Of a DNA stretch of 26,970 nt, positions 1 through 9,235 are shown piece after piece. Made by a program: the position numbers and the translations under genes. How positions within the stretch are numbered: the first letter of the stretch is position 1; each line of letters starts with the position of its first letter. The notes beneath the pieces were generated by a model. The model saw only the letters and a list, made by a program, of their open reading frames with translations, had not been told where the DNA came from and searched no databases. Source of the DNA: Larix sibirica (Eukaryota; Streptophyta; Pinopsida; Pinales; Pinaceae). The stretch spans positions 1-26,970 of the forward strand of contig NWUY0304835862.1 of NCBI GenBank assembly GCA_004151065.3, read 5' to 3'.

Positions 1-741
1 GACCAGCAATCAAAGGACCCACCGGATATATACTTACTTTCTTTCCTGGCATTTGTAAAGCCCCTTTATTTGCCCCGCTCCAAGCCTTAAACCCAGCTGG
101 ACAAACAAATTGATAGGGACCAGCCAACCGGGCAAAGTGGTTTCTTGAGACCTGCTAAAGAAAGCTATAGTTCCATTAAAGAGCGTTTCCACGGGGTAGG
201 ACCTCCTCAGGGAATTGAAGGTTCTCATGAAGCTTATTTTAAGCCATCCAAGCCGTTCAAAGGTTGTATTCTTCTGCTTGTCGAGGGCTTTTAGTGATCT
301 TAAATAGGAGAACATCAGACAGAGCAGAGACACAGGGATTACCCCTACAACAGGGCATGGAACAACCCGTGATACAGACCACCGAAATGAAATCTTATAC
401 TCCCCTTTACCAATACCATAGGGATCAGTACCTCAACCGCACTACTACACACTCTTGCATCGTTAACCAGGACGGCACGGCCAATATACACCATTTCGAT
501 AGCAGGAGATACAGCATGGATTTATATATACGAAATAGAATGGGCATTTAGCCTTTGTACACTCACTAGTTTTAACCACTTGCACTACTTGTCACCACTT
601 AGAACACTGAATGTACACCACATAAAACACGTACCCTCATATTTCAATATTCTAATTAGATGCATCTGTCTCTAATAATTATACCCATATTGAAATGCAT
701 TTATGGCCAAGAGACAAGTAGATCAACCTAGGTAATCTGCT
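1..741. other. Unassigned stretch upstream of the copia relic
   Basis: No gene is recognised here. Two long overlapping open stretches exist: 34-333 on the minus strand (99 codons) and 264-551 on the plus strand (95 codons). Both have mixed, protein-like composition but show no motif, signal peptide or membrane segment that I can name, and being antiparallel they cannot both be genes. The part closest to the copia relic, about 560-740, is AT-rich. It shows no CCHC zinc knuckle that would extend the element into gag. Confidence 0.5.
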
Positions 742-801
742 TGATACATAGATTCAGGTGCATCATGACACTTCACCAACAAGTAGGACTAGTTCACGGA
801 G
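742..801 (+). pseudogene. Copia aspartic protease remnant
   Basis: Frame +1 reads stop-Y-I-D-S-G-A-S-stop-H-F-T-N-K-stop-D-stop-F-T-E-Y. This aligns with the plant copia protease block WYIDSGASRHFTxxxxWF. The catalytic Asp-Ser-Gly triad is intact at 751-759, but the Trp and Arg positions around it are now TGA or TAG. The protease normally cleaves the gag-pol polyprotein inside the virus-like particle. This copy is only the active-site strand and is dead. Upstream the frame loses similarity at once, so the 5' edge is either truncated or too diverged to see. Confidence 0.88.
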
Positions 802-870
802 TACATTGCTTGTTCCTATAAGGATTTGGTGATATTCAGTGTTGGGGAAGAGTTCACAATGGTAGAACAA

Positions 871-1290
871 AGGAATGCGTAGATTTACTTTGGAGGGAAA
901 ATGCTGATGTTCCTCAACGTATACTATGTGCCAGGAATGGAGCTTAATATACTCTCAATTAGTAAGATTATGACGCACTGCTCCCCATCTATATTTTCAC
1001 TTCAACAATCACAAATGCTACATAGTTTACAAGGAGACCAAGAATACTATTGCTCTTGGTGTGGAGGATCATGGACTATTTAGACTGGTTGATATTAGAT
1101 AGGTTAGGGAGCATGCACTGGCAACGAAGAGTGCATCAGATATCTGTACACTTTGGCATTAGTGGTATGGGCACCTCAACTTGACCTACCTCTCTTAGTT
1201 GGCTCGAGATAATTTGGCAGATGGACTTTCGGATATCCAACAACAAATATAGGGTGTTTGCGGAGCTTGCCAGGCAGGGAAGTAGCACAG
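871..1290 (+). pseudogene. Copia GAG-pre-integrase and integrase zinc-binding remnant
   Basis: The 5' half is in frame +1 (the 901-1083 open frame), with the family block VYYVPGMELNILSISKIM. Near 990 the similarity moves to frame +2, which gives FNNHKCYIV, IALGVEDHGLFRLVDIR and then LWH-stop-WYGHLNLTYLS and VCGACQAGK. In copia elements the last two blocks form the HHCC zinc-binding region at the integrase N-terminus. All four ligands survive: H at 1157 and 1172, C at 1259 and 1268. Stops lie at 880, 1160, 1196, 1250 and 1283. The open frame 901-1083 is therefore only a surviving piece of the polyprotein, not a gene of its own. Confidence 0.9.
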
Positions 1291-1329
1291 CGTCATTTGA
1301 TACAAGCTTAGAGAGCACAAAGAATCCTT

Positions 1330-1483
1330 CAGTTGGTTCATGCAGACGTTTGTGGACCAATGAACACGGCATTAGTTACTAGTGCTAGGTATTTCCTTCT
1401 GTTTGTTTATTATAATAGGAAAAAAAGGAAAGGCTTGTTCGACGTAGGAGGACAAGGGTGTATTTTGAAAATGAAAATCTGAG
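1330..1483 (+). pseudogene. Copia integrase catalytic-core start, broken
   Basis: Frame +1 reads QLVHADVCGPMNT from 1330, which contains the first catalytic Asp of the integrase DDE triad (codon 1345-1347). The strand with the second catalytic Asp follows as ARYFLLFVYYNRK at 1384-1422. Copia integrases have F-V/I-D-D-Y-S-R-K there, so one codon is missing and the Asp pair is replaced by Tyr. About 35 bp of purine-rich sequence (1421-1457) then separates this from a VYF match in frame +3. Similarity fades by about 1483. The rest of the integrase and the reverse transcriptase were not found. Confidence 0.85.
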
Positions 1484-2424
1484 CTGAAGGGTTGGCTTTT
1501 TATTGCTCAACAATATCTTGCTTAGTATACCTGCTTAGAAAAACCTTACTCTAGAAGCGTTACGACCTTTAAAAGCGTTAGGACAAAGTGATTCTTTCAG
1601 AGCTATGAACGCCTGTGACTGCTGTATCGAAAGCTAAGGCGTGTGAGAAGAGGGTTAAGCAGTGTATAAAGTGGTGTTGGGCAGTAAGAAAGAAAAAGGG
1701 TAAGGTTGGATCATATCATCCATCCGGTGCTTCTAAGAGAAGGGTTTTTAATAGCTGTCCATCCTAAGCGATTTATTAATCCAAGTGGTATAGTTATAAT
1801 GGCGGGTCTAGGTATTCAGGTAGAGCAGGCCTGAAAGGCAAGTAAATATATTCCTAGCAATAGGGGGGTTGTTCTAATGGATGAATAGTATCATATTGGC
1901 TCCTCGGAACAATAGGTAATATACCCAGAAGGTTCTATGTGGTACCCTGAATTACTAAAGTGTAATGTAAGGCTGGCTCTGGTTCGATAAACCCAAACTC
2001 AAGGCTGGCAGTAGGCGTATCTAAAAACCCGGCACAAGAAGCAAAGCACTATCTAGCGCGGCGATCAGGTGGTTCTGTGTGCTGTGCTATAAGAATGAAT
2101 CACCAGTATCCCGGGCTTTGCTTTACCTGGCCCAAGAAGATCAATAGTGCCGTACCCACTAAGTATTTGTAAAGCAAGTGGTTGTTTGAAACGCCCGTCA
2201 AATATAAAAGTTCAGGTAAGTGAGCCGGTGAAAGGAAAGGGTGGTAAATACACTAGGTTGTAAGTTGGTAGCTGCTATCCAAAATAAAGTAGGCTTACCA
2301 AAAAAAGGTGAGAATACCAATGCTTAAAGTGCCAACCCAAGCCCGTCCAAGCTCTTCTGTAGTAAGGCAGTATTGACTCAATCAAAGCAGTTACAACGAT
2401 TCAACGATCCATGAAGCATTCGCA
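1484..2424. other. Unassigned, no gene seen
   Basis: Every frame is closed by frequent stops and no copia similarity continues beyond the integrase remnant. The only texture is re-use of short words such as AAAGCGTTA (around 1551-1580), AAGGCTGGC (1971-2010) and AAAGTG. No RNA gene, hairpin terminator or long repeat was recognised. Confidence 0.45.
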
Positions 2425-2635
2425 ACGCCACCTTTTCTTCTTTAATTTCCCCATCTTTATAGGCGTGATATGGCTAGTATAACTCTGGATGGGCAACGCC
2501 ACCTTTCATTAGTGAAATTACCCAGTTTTACAAGCTTTGAACTAGCGAATTTACCATCTGGATACGCCACCTTTTATTAGTGAATTTACCATCTCTTGCC
2601 CCCCTGTCCTTCCCTGACCCATTGAATACGGGTTC
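2425..2635 (+). repeat. Three degenerate tandem copies of a ~70 bp unit
   Basis: The word ACGCCACC recurs at 2425, 2496 and 2564 (spacing 71 and 68). Each is followed by a diverged form of TTTCATTAGTGAAATTACC, and copies two and three are preceded by CTGGAT. The third copy is cut short and runs into unrelated sequence. A related piece, GCCACC...TTTCACTAGTGAAATTACC, appears at 4703-4729 with a further fragment at about 4740, so the unit is also dispersed. No coding frame is conserved between copies. Confidence 0.75.
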
Positions 2636-3665
2636 TCCCGTTTGTTTTTATCCCAGCCCGGGTTATGGGTTCCTTATTTTCGGGTATGCGGGAAGTTGGG
2701 GAGGCCTTATCCTCTCGGCCAGTGTTGATGCGGGCAGTCATTCGTCCGTGGGAACGCCTATCTCGGAAGATGTATTCAAGTCGATCAATCAATTCAATCA
2801 ATCAAAGCCTTCCCATCAACATGTCTGTTGGCCGCCATGCTTTTGTGCACCCCTCTAATAAGCCCTATCATAAGGCGGTATGGGTTTTTATTGAGTTGTT
2901 ACTCTTGTGAGTTGTAATATTGATATAATGATGCTTCTATCCATCATTAATATGAATGAAATAAAACCCCTGCTTATAAATTGATTTATTCCCTCCGGAC
3001 CGGACGTGATGAAGGTCTCCTCTCCTTTCCTCTCTGCAGAGGGATCTCCACTCTTACTTTTTACGACCATCGCTCGAACCAAATCCTATAAAAAATATGC
3101 GATACCTTCAACCCACGACTCTTATTTCCTGAATTGAACTTCTCCTTCTTCTATCTCACGTTCGTCTACTATCGAAGGTCGATTTGGAGCTAACCTTTGG
3201 GTTAATCCAAGCAAAATGGCTCTTCATTCATATATTTTGTCTTCTCAGTCGCTCGCTTTATTCTTTTACCTAAAACATGCATGCAAACGAAGAAGAGATA
3301 GAGTGAGAGCCCGGATGAAACGGTATCACTGTAAGAGAAGGAGGGAGGGACGATACGGATATTTAGGTATATCCATCCCCAAACGACTCCTAACGCGAGC
3401 ATGAGCGAGTCACCGAGAATGGTCTATGCTCATGGACCTCCATTACGATGAAATGGTGGGACCGGCTCTTCCCGAACACACCCGGGTAAGGCTATCAAAG
3501 GACATCGGTCGAGCACTCACTACTCACCCGAAGCCAGGCACGCACAGACAGACACTCTGGAGCACCGGGTTCAGGCCGGGGGAGAAGCACTTTCTTTTGA
3601 TACTTCGCTTTGGTTAGGCGCTTTCCGGCCCGAATCCTTTAATCCCTTCCTTTTACCACTCTATT
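2636..3665. other. Unassigned, no gene seen
   Basis: Several overlapping 60-90 codon open stretches occur on both strands (for example 2580-2858 plus and 3202-3402 minus), none with a recognisable motif. About 3300-3600 is more GC-rich and of higher complexity than its surroundings. A 7 bp inverted repeat (CATGAGC at 3400-3406, GCTCATG at 3428-3434) is present and could be chance. No tRNA, rRNA or organelle gene fragment was recognised. Confidence 0.4.
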
Positions 3666-3705
3666 CTTTATACTGCTAACTCATACTTTATACCGCTAAC
3701 TCATG
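3666..3705 (+). repeat. 20 bp tandem duplication
   Basis: CTTTATACTGCTAACTCATA at 3666-3685 is followed directly by CTTTATACCGCTAACTCATG at 3686-3705. The copies differ at two positions, so the duplication is fairly young compared with other repeats in the window. Confidence 0.9.
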
Positions 3706-5115
3706 GATGGCTTTCAATCTTTTCCCACTATCATTCCGCGTGCTATGGCATGCCAAATGTACGTGACAATTATTACCCTCTTCGTTCTTCGTCCGATATC
3801 TTTCAACCAGACCAAATGGGAAGCCGTATGATCAATATAATTACTTACGCTATAACGTTCCGATCTCTCCATTCCATATAGCGTACTCCTACTTGAAGAC
3901 TCTTTTCTCTCTTACTTCATACTGAAATAATGATCATTGTCAAGCAATAAAGTAAGGCGTAACGCTCAGATAAGCATATATATATAAGATTCTAAAATAC
4001 ACGGTAAGGCGTAGGGCTGGCTTTGAGGGGAAGAAATATGGGCGAGGCAGGCTTTTCAACACTTTTTAATAAATAGAAAGAAAGATAGGCAGGCGTAATT
4101 AGATACCAGTAAGTCAGGCGTATTTGGAGATATACTTTCTTATTGAAATACACATATAGAGATGATATCACATTCTCTGAACCAACCTCCCTCCCTCTTT
4201 TCGAGGAGCACCAAAGGACCCAAAGCAGCCAGCAACTTTCACTCACTTTCATCACGAGGTTTCTTTCTTTTAATATACGGATGGATTGATGAGATATCGG
4301 TCTTATATCGAGCTGATTCCATTCCTCAACCGACTCGCAGATATGGGAACAACCGGAGCATCGATGGATACGACTCTCATACCGCATTAGATAGATCAAG
4401 CGAGGGATGAGACAGATAGACTAACCCCGTATCCCTTCATATTGATTGCTCCAGCTTGCACATCTTAAGAGGCTTTTAGACATGCTTGCTTTCTTTCCCA
4501 TACCATCAACCGATCCCCTAAACCCCTTCTGCCTGCCACGATTACTAGAAAGCGGAGTCCCCCACCTACTTCTTTCTATCTAACCAACGGCTGGCAGAGC
4601 AGCGGTCAGCAAACCGATCGATGTAGAAGGAGAACACCGGGCCTGCCTTATATATAGATAGGGGCACTTCGAGATGAGTTCTTACTATTACCATCACTAT
4701 AGGCCACCCTTTCACTAGTGAAATTACCACTTTGGCAGGGCCACCTTTGCCTATTGAGCTTCCCACTAATGCTCTACCCCTGTTACTTTTAGCTAAATCA
4801 ACTGGATCAATGGCTGCTTAATCTGCTTACTCAATAGAATCAACTACTGGATCGAGATAAACTGCTGCTTCTTGCTCAATTGGGACTTGCTCACTGCTGC
4901 CTCTGACCACTCGCTGCTGCAAATGCTATCACTGCTGTCATCATGTTGAAAGGGGGTCTTAAGTGGCCATAGAACGACCGCAAATGCTTGCTCTTTTAAG
5001 TCGTTCGAACCAGCCGTAAAGATGCGTCTCACCCATACGAAACAAAGATATTTATGGTGCATAAAGAATGAACGCAACACCCGGTGTAATTAACCTAACT
5101 AAATAAAAACTCAAT
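3706..5115. other. Unassigned stretch with small repeated words
   Basis: It contains the longest open stretch of the window (3992-4399, minus, 135 codons). Its composition follows local pyrimidine- and purine-rich tracts and no domain is visible, so I do not call it a gene. The word AGGCGTA recurs about 3955-4120. At 4700-4760 lie fragments of the 70 bp repeat described at 2425. At 4790-4940 the sequence is cryptically simple, overusing CTGCT and ACTGG. Confidence 0.4.
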
Positions 5116-5305
5116 TGAGTAACTAAAAGTTTAGGTTACTTATTTGGTGAGGGACGCCCGGAATAAACGAACTCTCCAGTTTGATCACTCTTTGGTCTTG
5201 TTCGGTACCGAGGTTTATATCAATGGCAGCTTGTGAATCCACTCGGACAATAGACGTATCAAAAGTAATCTGCTTCACATAAAAATAATAAATGGCCATG
5301 TCATA
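5116..5305 (-). pseudogene. Possible short Ty3/gypsy pol fragment
   Basis: On the minus strand a 58-codon frame runs from ATG at about 5303 to a stop near 5127. The middle contains INLGTEQDQRVIKLESSF. This resembles the linker ahead of the reverse transcriptase in plant Ty3/gypsy elements, where a block like NLGTEEExRxVKI followed by a short linker is typical. The diagnostic reverse transcriptase blocks (D-V-F-A-W-S, then the F/YxDD box) are not seen downstream, and nothing upstream matches the protease. The match is short, so this is a tentative assignment. Confidence 0.35.
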
Positions 5306-5445
5306 TTATTTATTGTCCACCTTTCGTGTAAGAGTGGAGAAGGACATAGTATCATTCTCGTAGCTCATGTTATTGAAATACTTTGCAATAAAATGGCCTA
5401 TTGCGGTAATCATTTGTTATTTATTATATACGAATTATACTTACT

Positions 5446-5501
5446 TACTGGGTTATACCTACGACTTATTTACTGGGTTATACCTACCCGGTTATACCTA
5501 T
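5446..5501 (+). repeat. Tandem repeat of TACTGGGTTATACCTA
   Basis: TACTGGGTTATACCTACGAC begins at 5446, a second copy TACTGGGTTATACCTACCC begins at 5471, and a partial GGTTATACCTAT follows at 5490. The period falls from about 25 to 19, as expected for slippage products with internal deletion. Confidence 0.85.
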
Positions 5502-5545
5502 AGTTACCTGAGCCTATAGTCATAACTTATATAATTATACGGGGG

Positions 5546-5591
5546 CCTCATTTATTGAAAGGTTATCCCCTCATTTATAAAAAGGTTTTCC
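5546..5591 (+). repeat. 23 bp tandem duplication
   Basis: A 23 bp unit beginning CCTCATTTAT occurs at 5546-5568 and again at 5569-5591, with three differences between the copies. It lies only 45 bp after another short tandem repeat, so this stretch is a local hotspot of small duplications. Confidence 0.88.
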
Positions 5592-6544
5592 CTTGAGGCA
5601 GGCAGAGCTCGAGTTCTAGTCCAGGATGTCCAGGATCAGGACCAATCGCAGAGCTCTTTGAGGGGAATAAATATGAGGTATAACCAACCCTCCCTACTGC
5701 AACCGCTACTATGGGACCCACCTTCGGTACAGGCTCCACGCTTAATTGGGAGGGGAATAAAAAAGGACTTACTTTCGGGTGGGAGATATAATAATTACCA
5801 TGGGCGGGCAGGGGGACAGGGAATTATAAGTAACAACAAGGTGGGAAAAAGAGTAAGTATTGGAACTTCTCCCCTTTGTCCAATAGTAAAGCCCCTCAAA
5901 CAAATTCACTCGCATAAGGGGGTTCAACCACAAATTGAAAAAGAATTTATTCAATTAATTTTGAATTAAACACCTGGCCAAAGATATACGATGTCCGACC
6001 GGTTGACCAATGCGTTGTTGCCCGATCCATGCCGCCTTACTTCAATAATAAGGGTATCAGTAGCGGGAAAATTGATGTGATATGGCTGACCTTTCAAAAT
6101 GGAACCCCTGGTTGTAGTTGGATCAGGATTTGAGTGGCTAGCGTATTTCACTTCGGAGTGTTGAATGCCGGACTGTACACTGCTTAATTATCTTGCGTTG
6201 CTGATACGTAGGTAATAGACTCAAACTCCAAGAGGGGCACATGGATTGAAAACCCTTTGCAAGTATTCTATTATAAGATTAAGCCTCAACAATCCGAGCC
6301 AAACATGCTATTGGGCTTTTGTTGGTAGGCTGCCTCATTCTTACATTAAATGAATTTTAGCTGTTAAGGAAAAGCTTGCTTGACCGTAAGGGAGAGCAAG
6401 GGACTAGTATATAATTTTTGGCATGACAACACCAAGTCTTCATCAAGCCAGAAGGATGTGCTAAAGTTTATAAAGGGTTCCAGGGACCGTGAACCCCACA
6501 CTAAACACTTTATTGACACGACAAAAACATAACTCTATGATAGA
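5592..6544. other. Unassigned, no gene seen
   Basis: An open stretch at 5658-5969 (plus) and one at 5966-6151 (minus) have protein-like composition but no motif I can name. The first is overlapped by a minus-strand open stretch at 5769-5954. The sequence here is of normal complexity. The final part, about 6500-6544, may be an unreadable extension of the transposase relic that follows, since it contains stops in the relevant frame. Confidence 0.35.
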
Positions 6545-7000
6545 TTAAAGAATGAGCATAAGGAGCTTAACTTGGGCCAAAGATCTTTCGATAAATGCAA
6601 ATCCTGGTATGTTATAATATGCACAGATCGTAACACATGCTGGTGCAAATACCACATATAATTTGGTTATTATTATGAAACATATATATAGACACATTCG
6701 TCCAGTTTTTAATGCTAACCGTGTGCAGGAATGCTCGGCCATATTACCACCAATCTCATAAAGATACTTTATTCATAGCATCATGTGTAAAAGACCCGAT
6801 GGAAAAACATATTATGCAAAATATTGTTTAGATGGGACATGCCCCAGGTGCAGTGGATTTACATTATTGAGCCAGTGCATTCAAAAAGTGAGGATCACTA
6901 ATTTTGGAGAATGGTGGTTTACATGCAAAGCTTCAAATATGTTACTGATGAACTAGATGGTGGGAAAGAAAGCAAAAATATAGCATTGGTAACATCCAAG
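6545..7000 (+). pseudogene. N-terminal cysteine-rich half of the DDE-like protein
   Basis: Frame +2 from 6548 reads KNEHKELNLGQRSFDKCK and runs without a stop into WYVIICTDRNTCWCKYHI, then hits TAA at 6656. The cysteines and histidine of C-T-D-R-N-T-C-W-C-K-Y-H would suit a zinc-binding module, which in this family precedes the catalytic part. About 120 bp of poorly matching sequence follows, then a second cysteine cluster in frame +3 at 6786 (CKRPDG, later C-P-R-C). A return to frame +2 near 6915 gives the ESKNIALVTSK block. At least two frameshifts and one stop make it non-functional. Confidence 0.72.
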
Positions 7001-7108
7001 GTCAGTGTTATTTACTTAAACGGAATATATTCTTTCAAATTGCACTTCTAAATTAAACATATAGTTTGAAAATGTAAAATTGTACTTATGCTCTTATTTT
7101 TTTGTTAC
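7001..7108 (+). other. AT-rich insert inside the transposase relic, intron-like
   Basis: The protein similarity stops cleanly after the codon AAG (6998-7000) and resumes at CCGGGTACG (7108-7116) and CTGTGATTTAATC-type coding at 7118 onward. The intervening ~107 bp is AT-rich and closed in all frames. Its left edge AAG|GTCAGT resembles a spliceosomal 5' splice site. The right edge follows a pyrimidine-rich run (TTATTTTTTTGTTACC) but lacks a clear AG. It could be an old nuclear intron with a decayed acceptor, or simply an insertion. Confidence 0.4.
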
Positions 7109-7712
7109 CGGGTACGATTATGTGATTTAATCAAGGAATTTGTGGACAAAACCCAACAATATGTTCAGCATGTCCATGTGGCACAATGGCAGGATGAGCA
7201 GTTTATAATATGCAGGGATACATTCCCCTCAGTACTATACTGCCAATTGTGGATTTTGCTGATAACTACATCCTCCAACCACAAAATGAGACCCGGAGTC
7301 AATATTCATTTATATTAGGTAGCACAAAAGTACATATGACATATAGGCATGGGCCAGATAGCAGCGAAGATAGGAAGAGAATATTGAAGGAGTTCCCACT
7401 TCTTCAAAGTGATTATAGGTGCCATGACCTACATTATGTACAACTTTACTTTAAGATGTTCTATGATCACTTGAAGGATAGAGAGATACATATGGATTTA
7501 CATTGCATTTGGTGAGAAGGGCGGGCCAGTTTGAAAATGCCCGTGTATTTAAATGGTTTAGTTTTCGCGCAAAAAATGCAATGTGCTGCATATTTGGAAC
7601 TATTCTTAGATTGGGCATGGGAAAGGTGAGCACGACGGAGTTGGTGTGTGACAAATTATCCTATTCGAGATGCAAAATAAATAGTCCAATGGTGTTTCGC
7701 AGTAATGGCAAA
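7109..7712 (+). pseudogene. Catalytic half of the DDE-like protein
   Basis: Three presumed catalytic blocks can be placed. DFADNY (Asp at 7252-7254) is intact. The second block is W-stop-E-G at 7510-7521 where the family has W-S-D-G, so the Asp codon now reads Glu and the Ser is a stop. The third, GHGKGEHDG at 7613-7639, is intact. Frame passes from +2 to +1 near 7205, to +3 near 7520 and back to +2 near 7590. The open frames 7088-7318, 7210-7515 and 7503-7715 are therefore pieces of one ancestral protein rather than three genes. Similarity ends about 7712. Confidence 0.78.
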
Positions 7713-7715
7713 TAA

Positions 7716-8810
7716 AAAAAAGAGTATAATACTAAAAGGGAGAAGATAACTATTATTCCTCAGACTAATATTGATAATAGAGCTCAGACTCTTATTCCTT
7801 CTCTTAAAACTAAGCATACTACCACATAGGATAAGTTAACAAGTCTTATTCCTCATCGTAATAACTATAGGAATAGAATCTTAATAGCTATAAGCTAACT
7901 CATATTGCTCATACTGAGTAGACTTAGATAGTATTTACATGGTCATCTAGAAATGATGGATGCACGTGGTTGATCCCTCAGACCCAGGTTGTTTACCTCC
8001 CTCGAAGTTCGTGTCTACCTATCTCCCGGTTTAACTGAGTTGTCGATCGACCTTTACAATACGATATATATTGATGGTCCCCATGAATGTAGTATGAATC
8101 ATCCCTTGGGTTAATCAACATATTTTTTTTATACGATGCACTGCGACCTATGATGTGTTCTCAGTACCTGTGTACATCCTATGAGGTGTGAGTACTTGTA
8201 TAGATAAGATGTGTTGGTTACTCAATAATAGACATGATATATTGTCTACGAATAGGATGATTGTTTCTCCTGCTTAAATGGTTATCCCTAATGCTTTAAA
8301 GCCTGTGTTTTCCATGGGTTTAGCTATGTGTATTTACAACCCGAAATGGCTGAAGTTTGTATTAGCACCACAAGATGTACTGTAATGCGGGTTCCTCCGT
8401 TCTAACATTCATAGTTGGTACTAGTATTAATAGCTGGGATCTGAGTTAAAAGCGTGGGTGTCCACATACATGATATAAGATACCGACGGGTTATATTATA
8501 TGCCGTTGTTGTTCTTCCAGGCCTGAGATGCCTTACTTAGTTAGTACTGTATACCTGTTCAAGCTGCTATTGGTTCCTTTTTTTGTGTCTAAATCATAGA
8601 GGATAAGAGGGTGGTCTTTTTCATGATTGATAAAACCAGTACTTACTAGTGGGTTCTTTCTGCTGTTTAAAGTATGTAAGGGCGTGAATATCCTCTCTAG
8701 AATTGATCCGGACTATATATCCAAAGGTTCTCAATTGCCTACTACGTCTAGGAAGGCCCAGGTTGGGTTGGTGAGTAGGTCATCCTAATGGCATATCGAT
8801 TGTGTTGCTG
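7716..8810. other. Unassigned; AT-rich simple block then featureless sequence
   Basis: 7735-7910 overuses ATTCCT, CTTATT and AATAACTAT, a word set also found at 10.1-10.5, 12.4-12.9, 13.4-13.5 and 15.4-15.85 kb. From 7920 onward complexity rises, but all frames are short and no motif, RNA or repeat was recognised. Confidence 0.4.
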
Positions 8811-8812
8811 CA

Positions 8813-9235
8813 TGCATGTAGATGATTTAATTGTATGAGCCGGTATTAACCTGTCTTAGGCGGGGTGTTCCTTTTCCTTTATACATAATAGTTTTCATAG
8901 CATGAAGAATGGATCCCTGCGGTTGATCCCTGTGTAGAAAGAAGGTGATCCCTGGTGCTGTTTGCTCGAGTTAGAATGTAGTAGGAAAATGAATGATTGA
9001 ATGGATGAAGTACCCGTTGTTGGGGTGAGGCCTAAGAGTGGCTAATTACCCTTAGCTCGGGATGCATAAGTATCTAATTTCGTTGATGAGGGCGACCAAG
9101 TAAATTAATGATCTGGGTACAGGGTGCACAAGGTAGGTTTGTGGCATCTTTCCTAGCTCAACTGATTGAACGTGGTATGAGTCCCATAATATAATAGCGA
9201 TACCCCGATAAGAATGCATGTAGACAATTTAATGG
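8813..9235 (+). repeat. Two copies of a 21 bp word, 402 bp apart
   Basis: TGCATGTAGATGATTTAATTG at 8813-8833 reappears as TGCATGTAGACAATTTAATGG at 9215-9235 (18 of 21 identical). In frame +1 the first copy reads HVDDLIV, which looks like the copia reverse transcriptase YVDDL box, but no other reverse transcriptase block flanks it. I list it as a repeat and not as a gene remnant. Confidence 0.4.

Larger units (their letters stand above)
742..1483 (+). mobile_element. Degenerate Ty1/copia retrotransposon pol fragment
   Basis: This is a relic of the copia polyprotein in its usual order: aspartic protease, GAG-pre-integrase, then the start of the integrase. Visible landmarks are the protease motif DSGAS (751-765), NVYYVPGMELNILSISKIM (about 919-975), ALGVEDHGLFRLVDIR (about 1049-1096), a zinc-binding H-X4-H and C-X2-C pair (1157-1174 and 1259-1270), and QLVHADVCGPMNT (1330-1368). 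It ends in the RYFLLFV block (1387-1407) and a VYF match (1458-1466). It needs frame changes near 990, near 1325 and after 1420, and carries nine in-frame stops, so it cannot encode a protein. No LTRs, primer-binding site, gag, reverse transcriptase or RNase H were seen nearby. The family assignment is firm; the lineage within copia is not. Confidence 0.93.
6545..7712 (+). mobile_element. DDE-transposase-like relic, frameshifted
   Basis: A decayed protein can be followed across three frames. Frame +2 has FDKCKSWYVIICTDRNTCWCKYH (about 6587-6655). Frame +3 has CKRPDGKTYYAKYCLDGTCPRC (6786-6851). Frame +2 resumes with FKYVTDELDGGKESKNIALVTSK (about 6932-7000) and LCDLIKEFVDKTQQYV...VHVAQWQDEQF (7118-7204). 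Frame +1 has IVDFADNYILQPQNE (from 7246) and VHMTYRHGPD. Frame +3 has GQFENARVFKWF (about 7522-7560). Frame +2 ends with IGHGKGEHDGVGV (7610-7648). This order matches a eukaryotic family with CxDRNTCxCxYH, a CDxC-like cysteine cluster, DFAENY, WSDGxxGQF and GHGKGxxDGxGA blocks, which I take to be a DDE-type transposase. The superfamily name is not certain. No terminal inverted repeats or target duplications were identified. Confidence 0.8.

Noticed and set aside
901-1083. Stand-alone 60-codon gene
   Set aside because: It is the GAG-pre-integrase piece of the copia relic, with the same similarity continuing upstream and downstream through stops and frameshifts.
3992-4399. 135-codon minus-strand gene, the longest frame
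   Set aside because: No recognisable domain, no supporting context, and a competing plus-strand frame over 4162-4410. A chance open frame in 27 kb could reach this length.
7088-7715. Three separate small genes (7088-7318, 7210-7515, 7503-7715)
   Set aside because: They are consecutive pieces of one decayed transposase-like protein in different frames.
8812-8838. Copia reverse transcriptase (YVDDL box)
   Set aside because: A seven-residue match without any flanking reverse transcriptase motif is too little, and the word is part of a local repeat.
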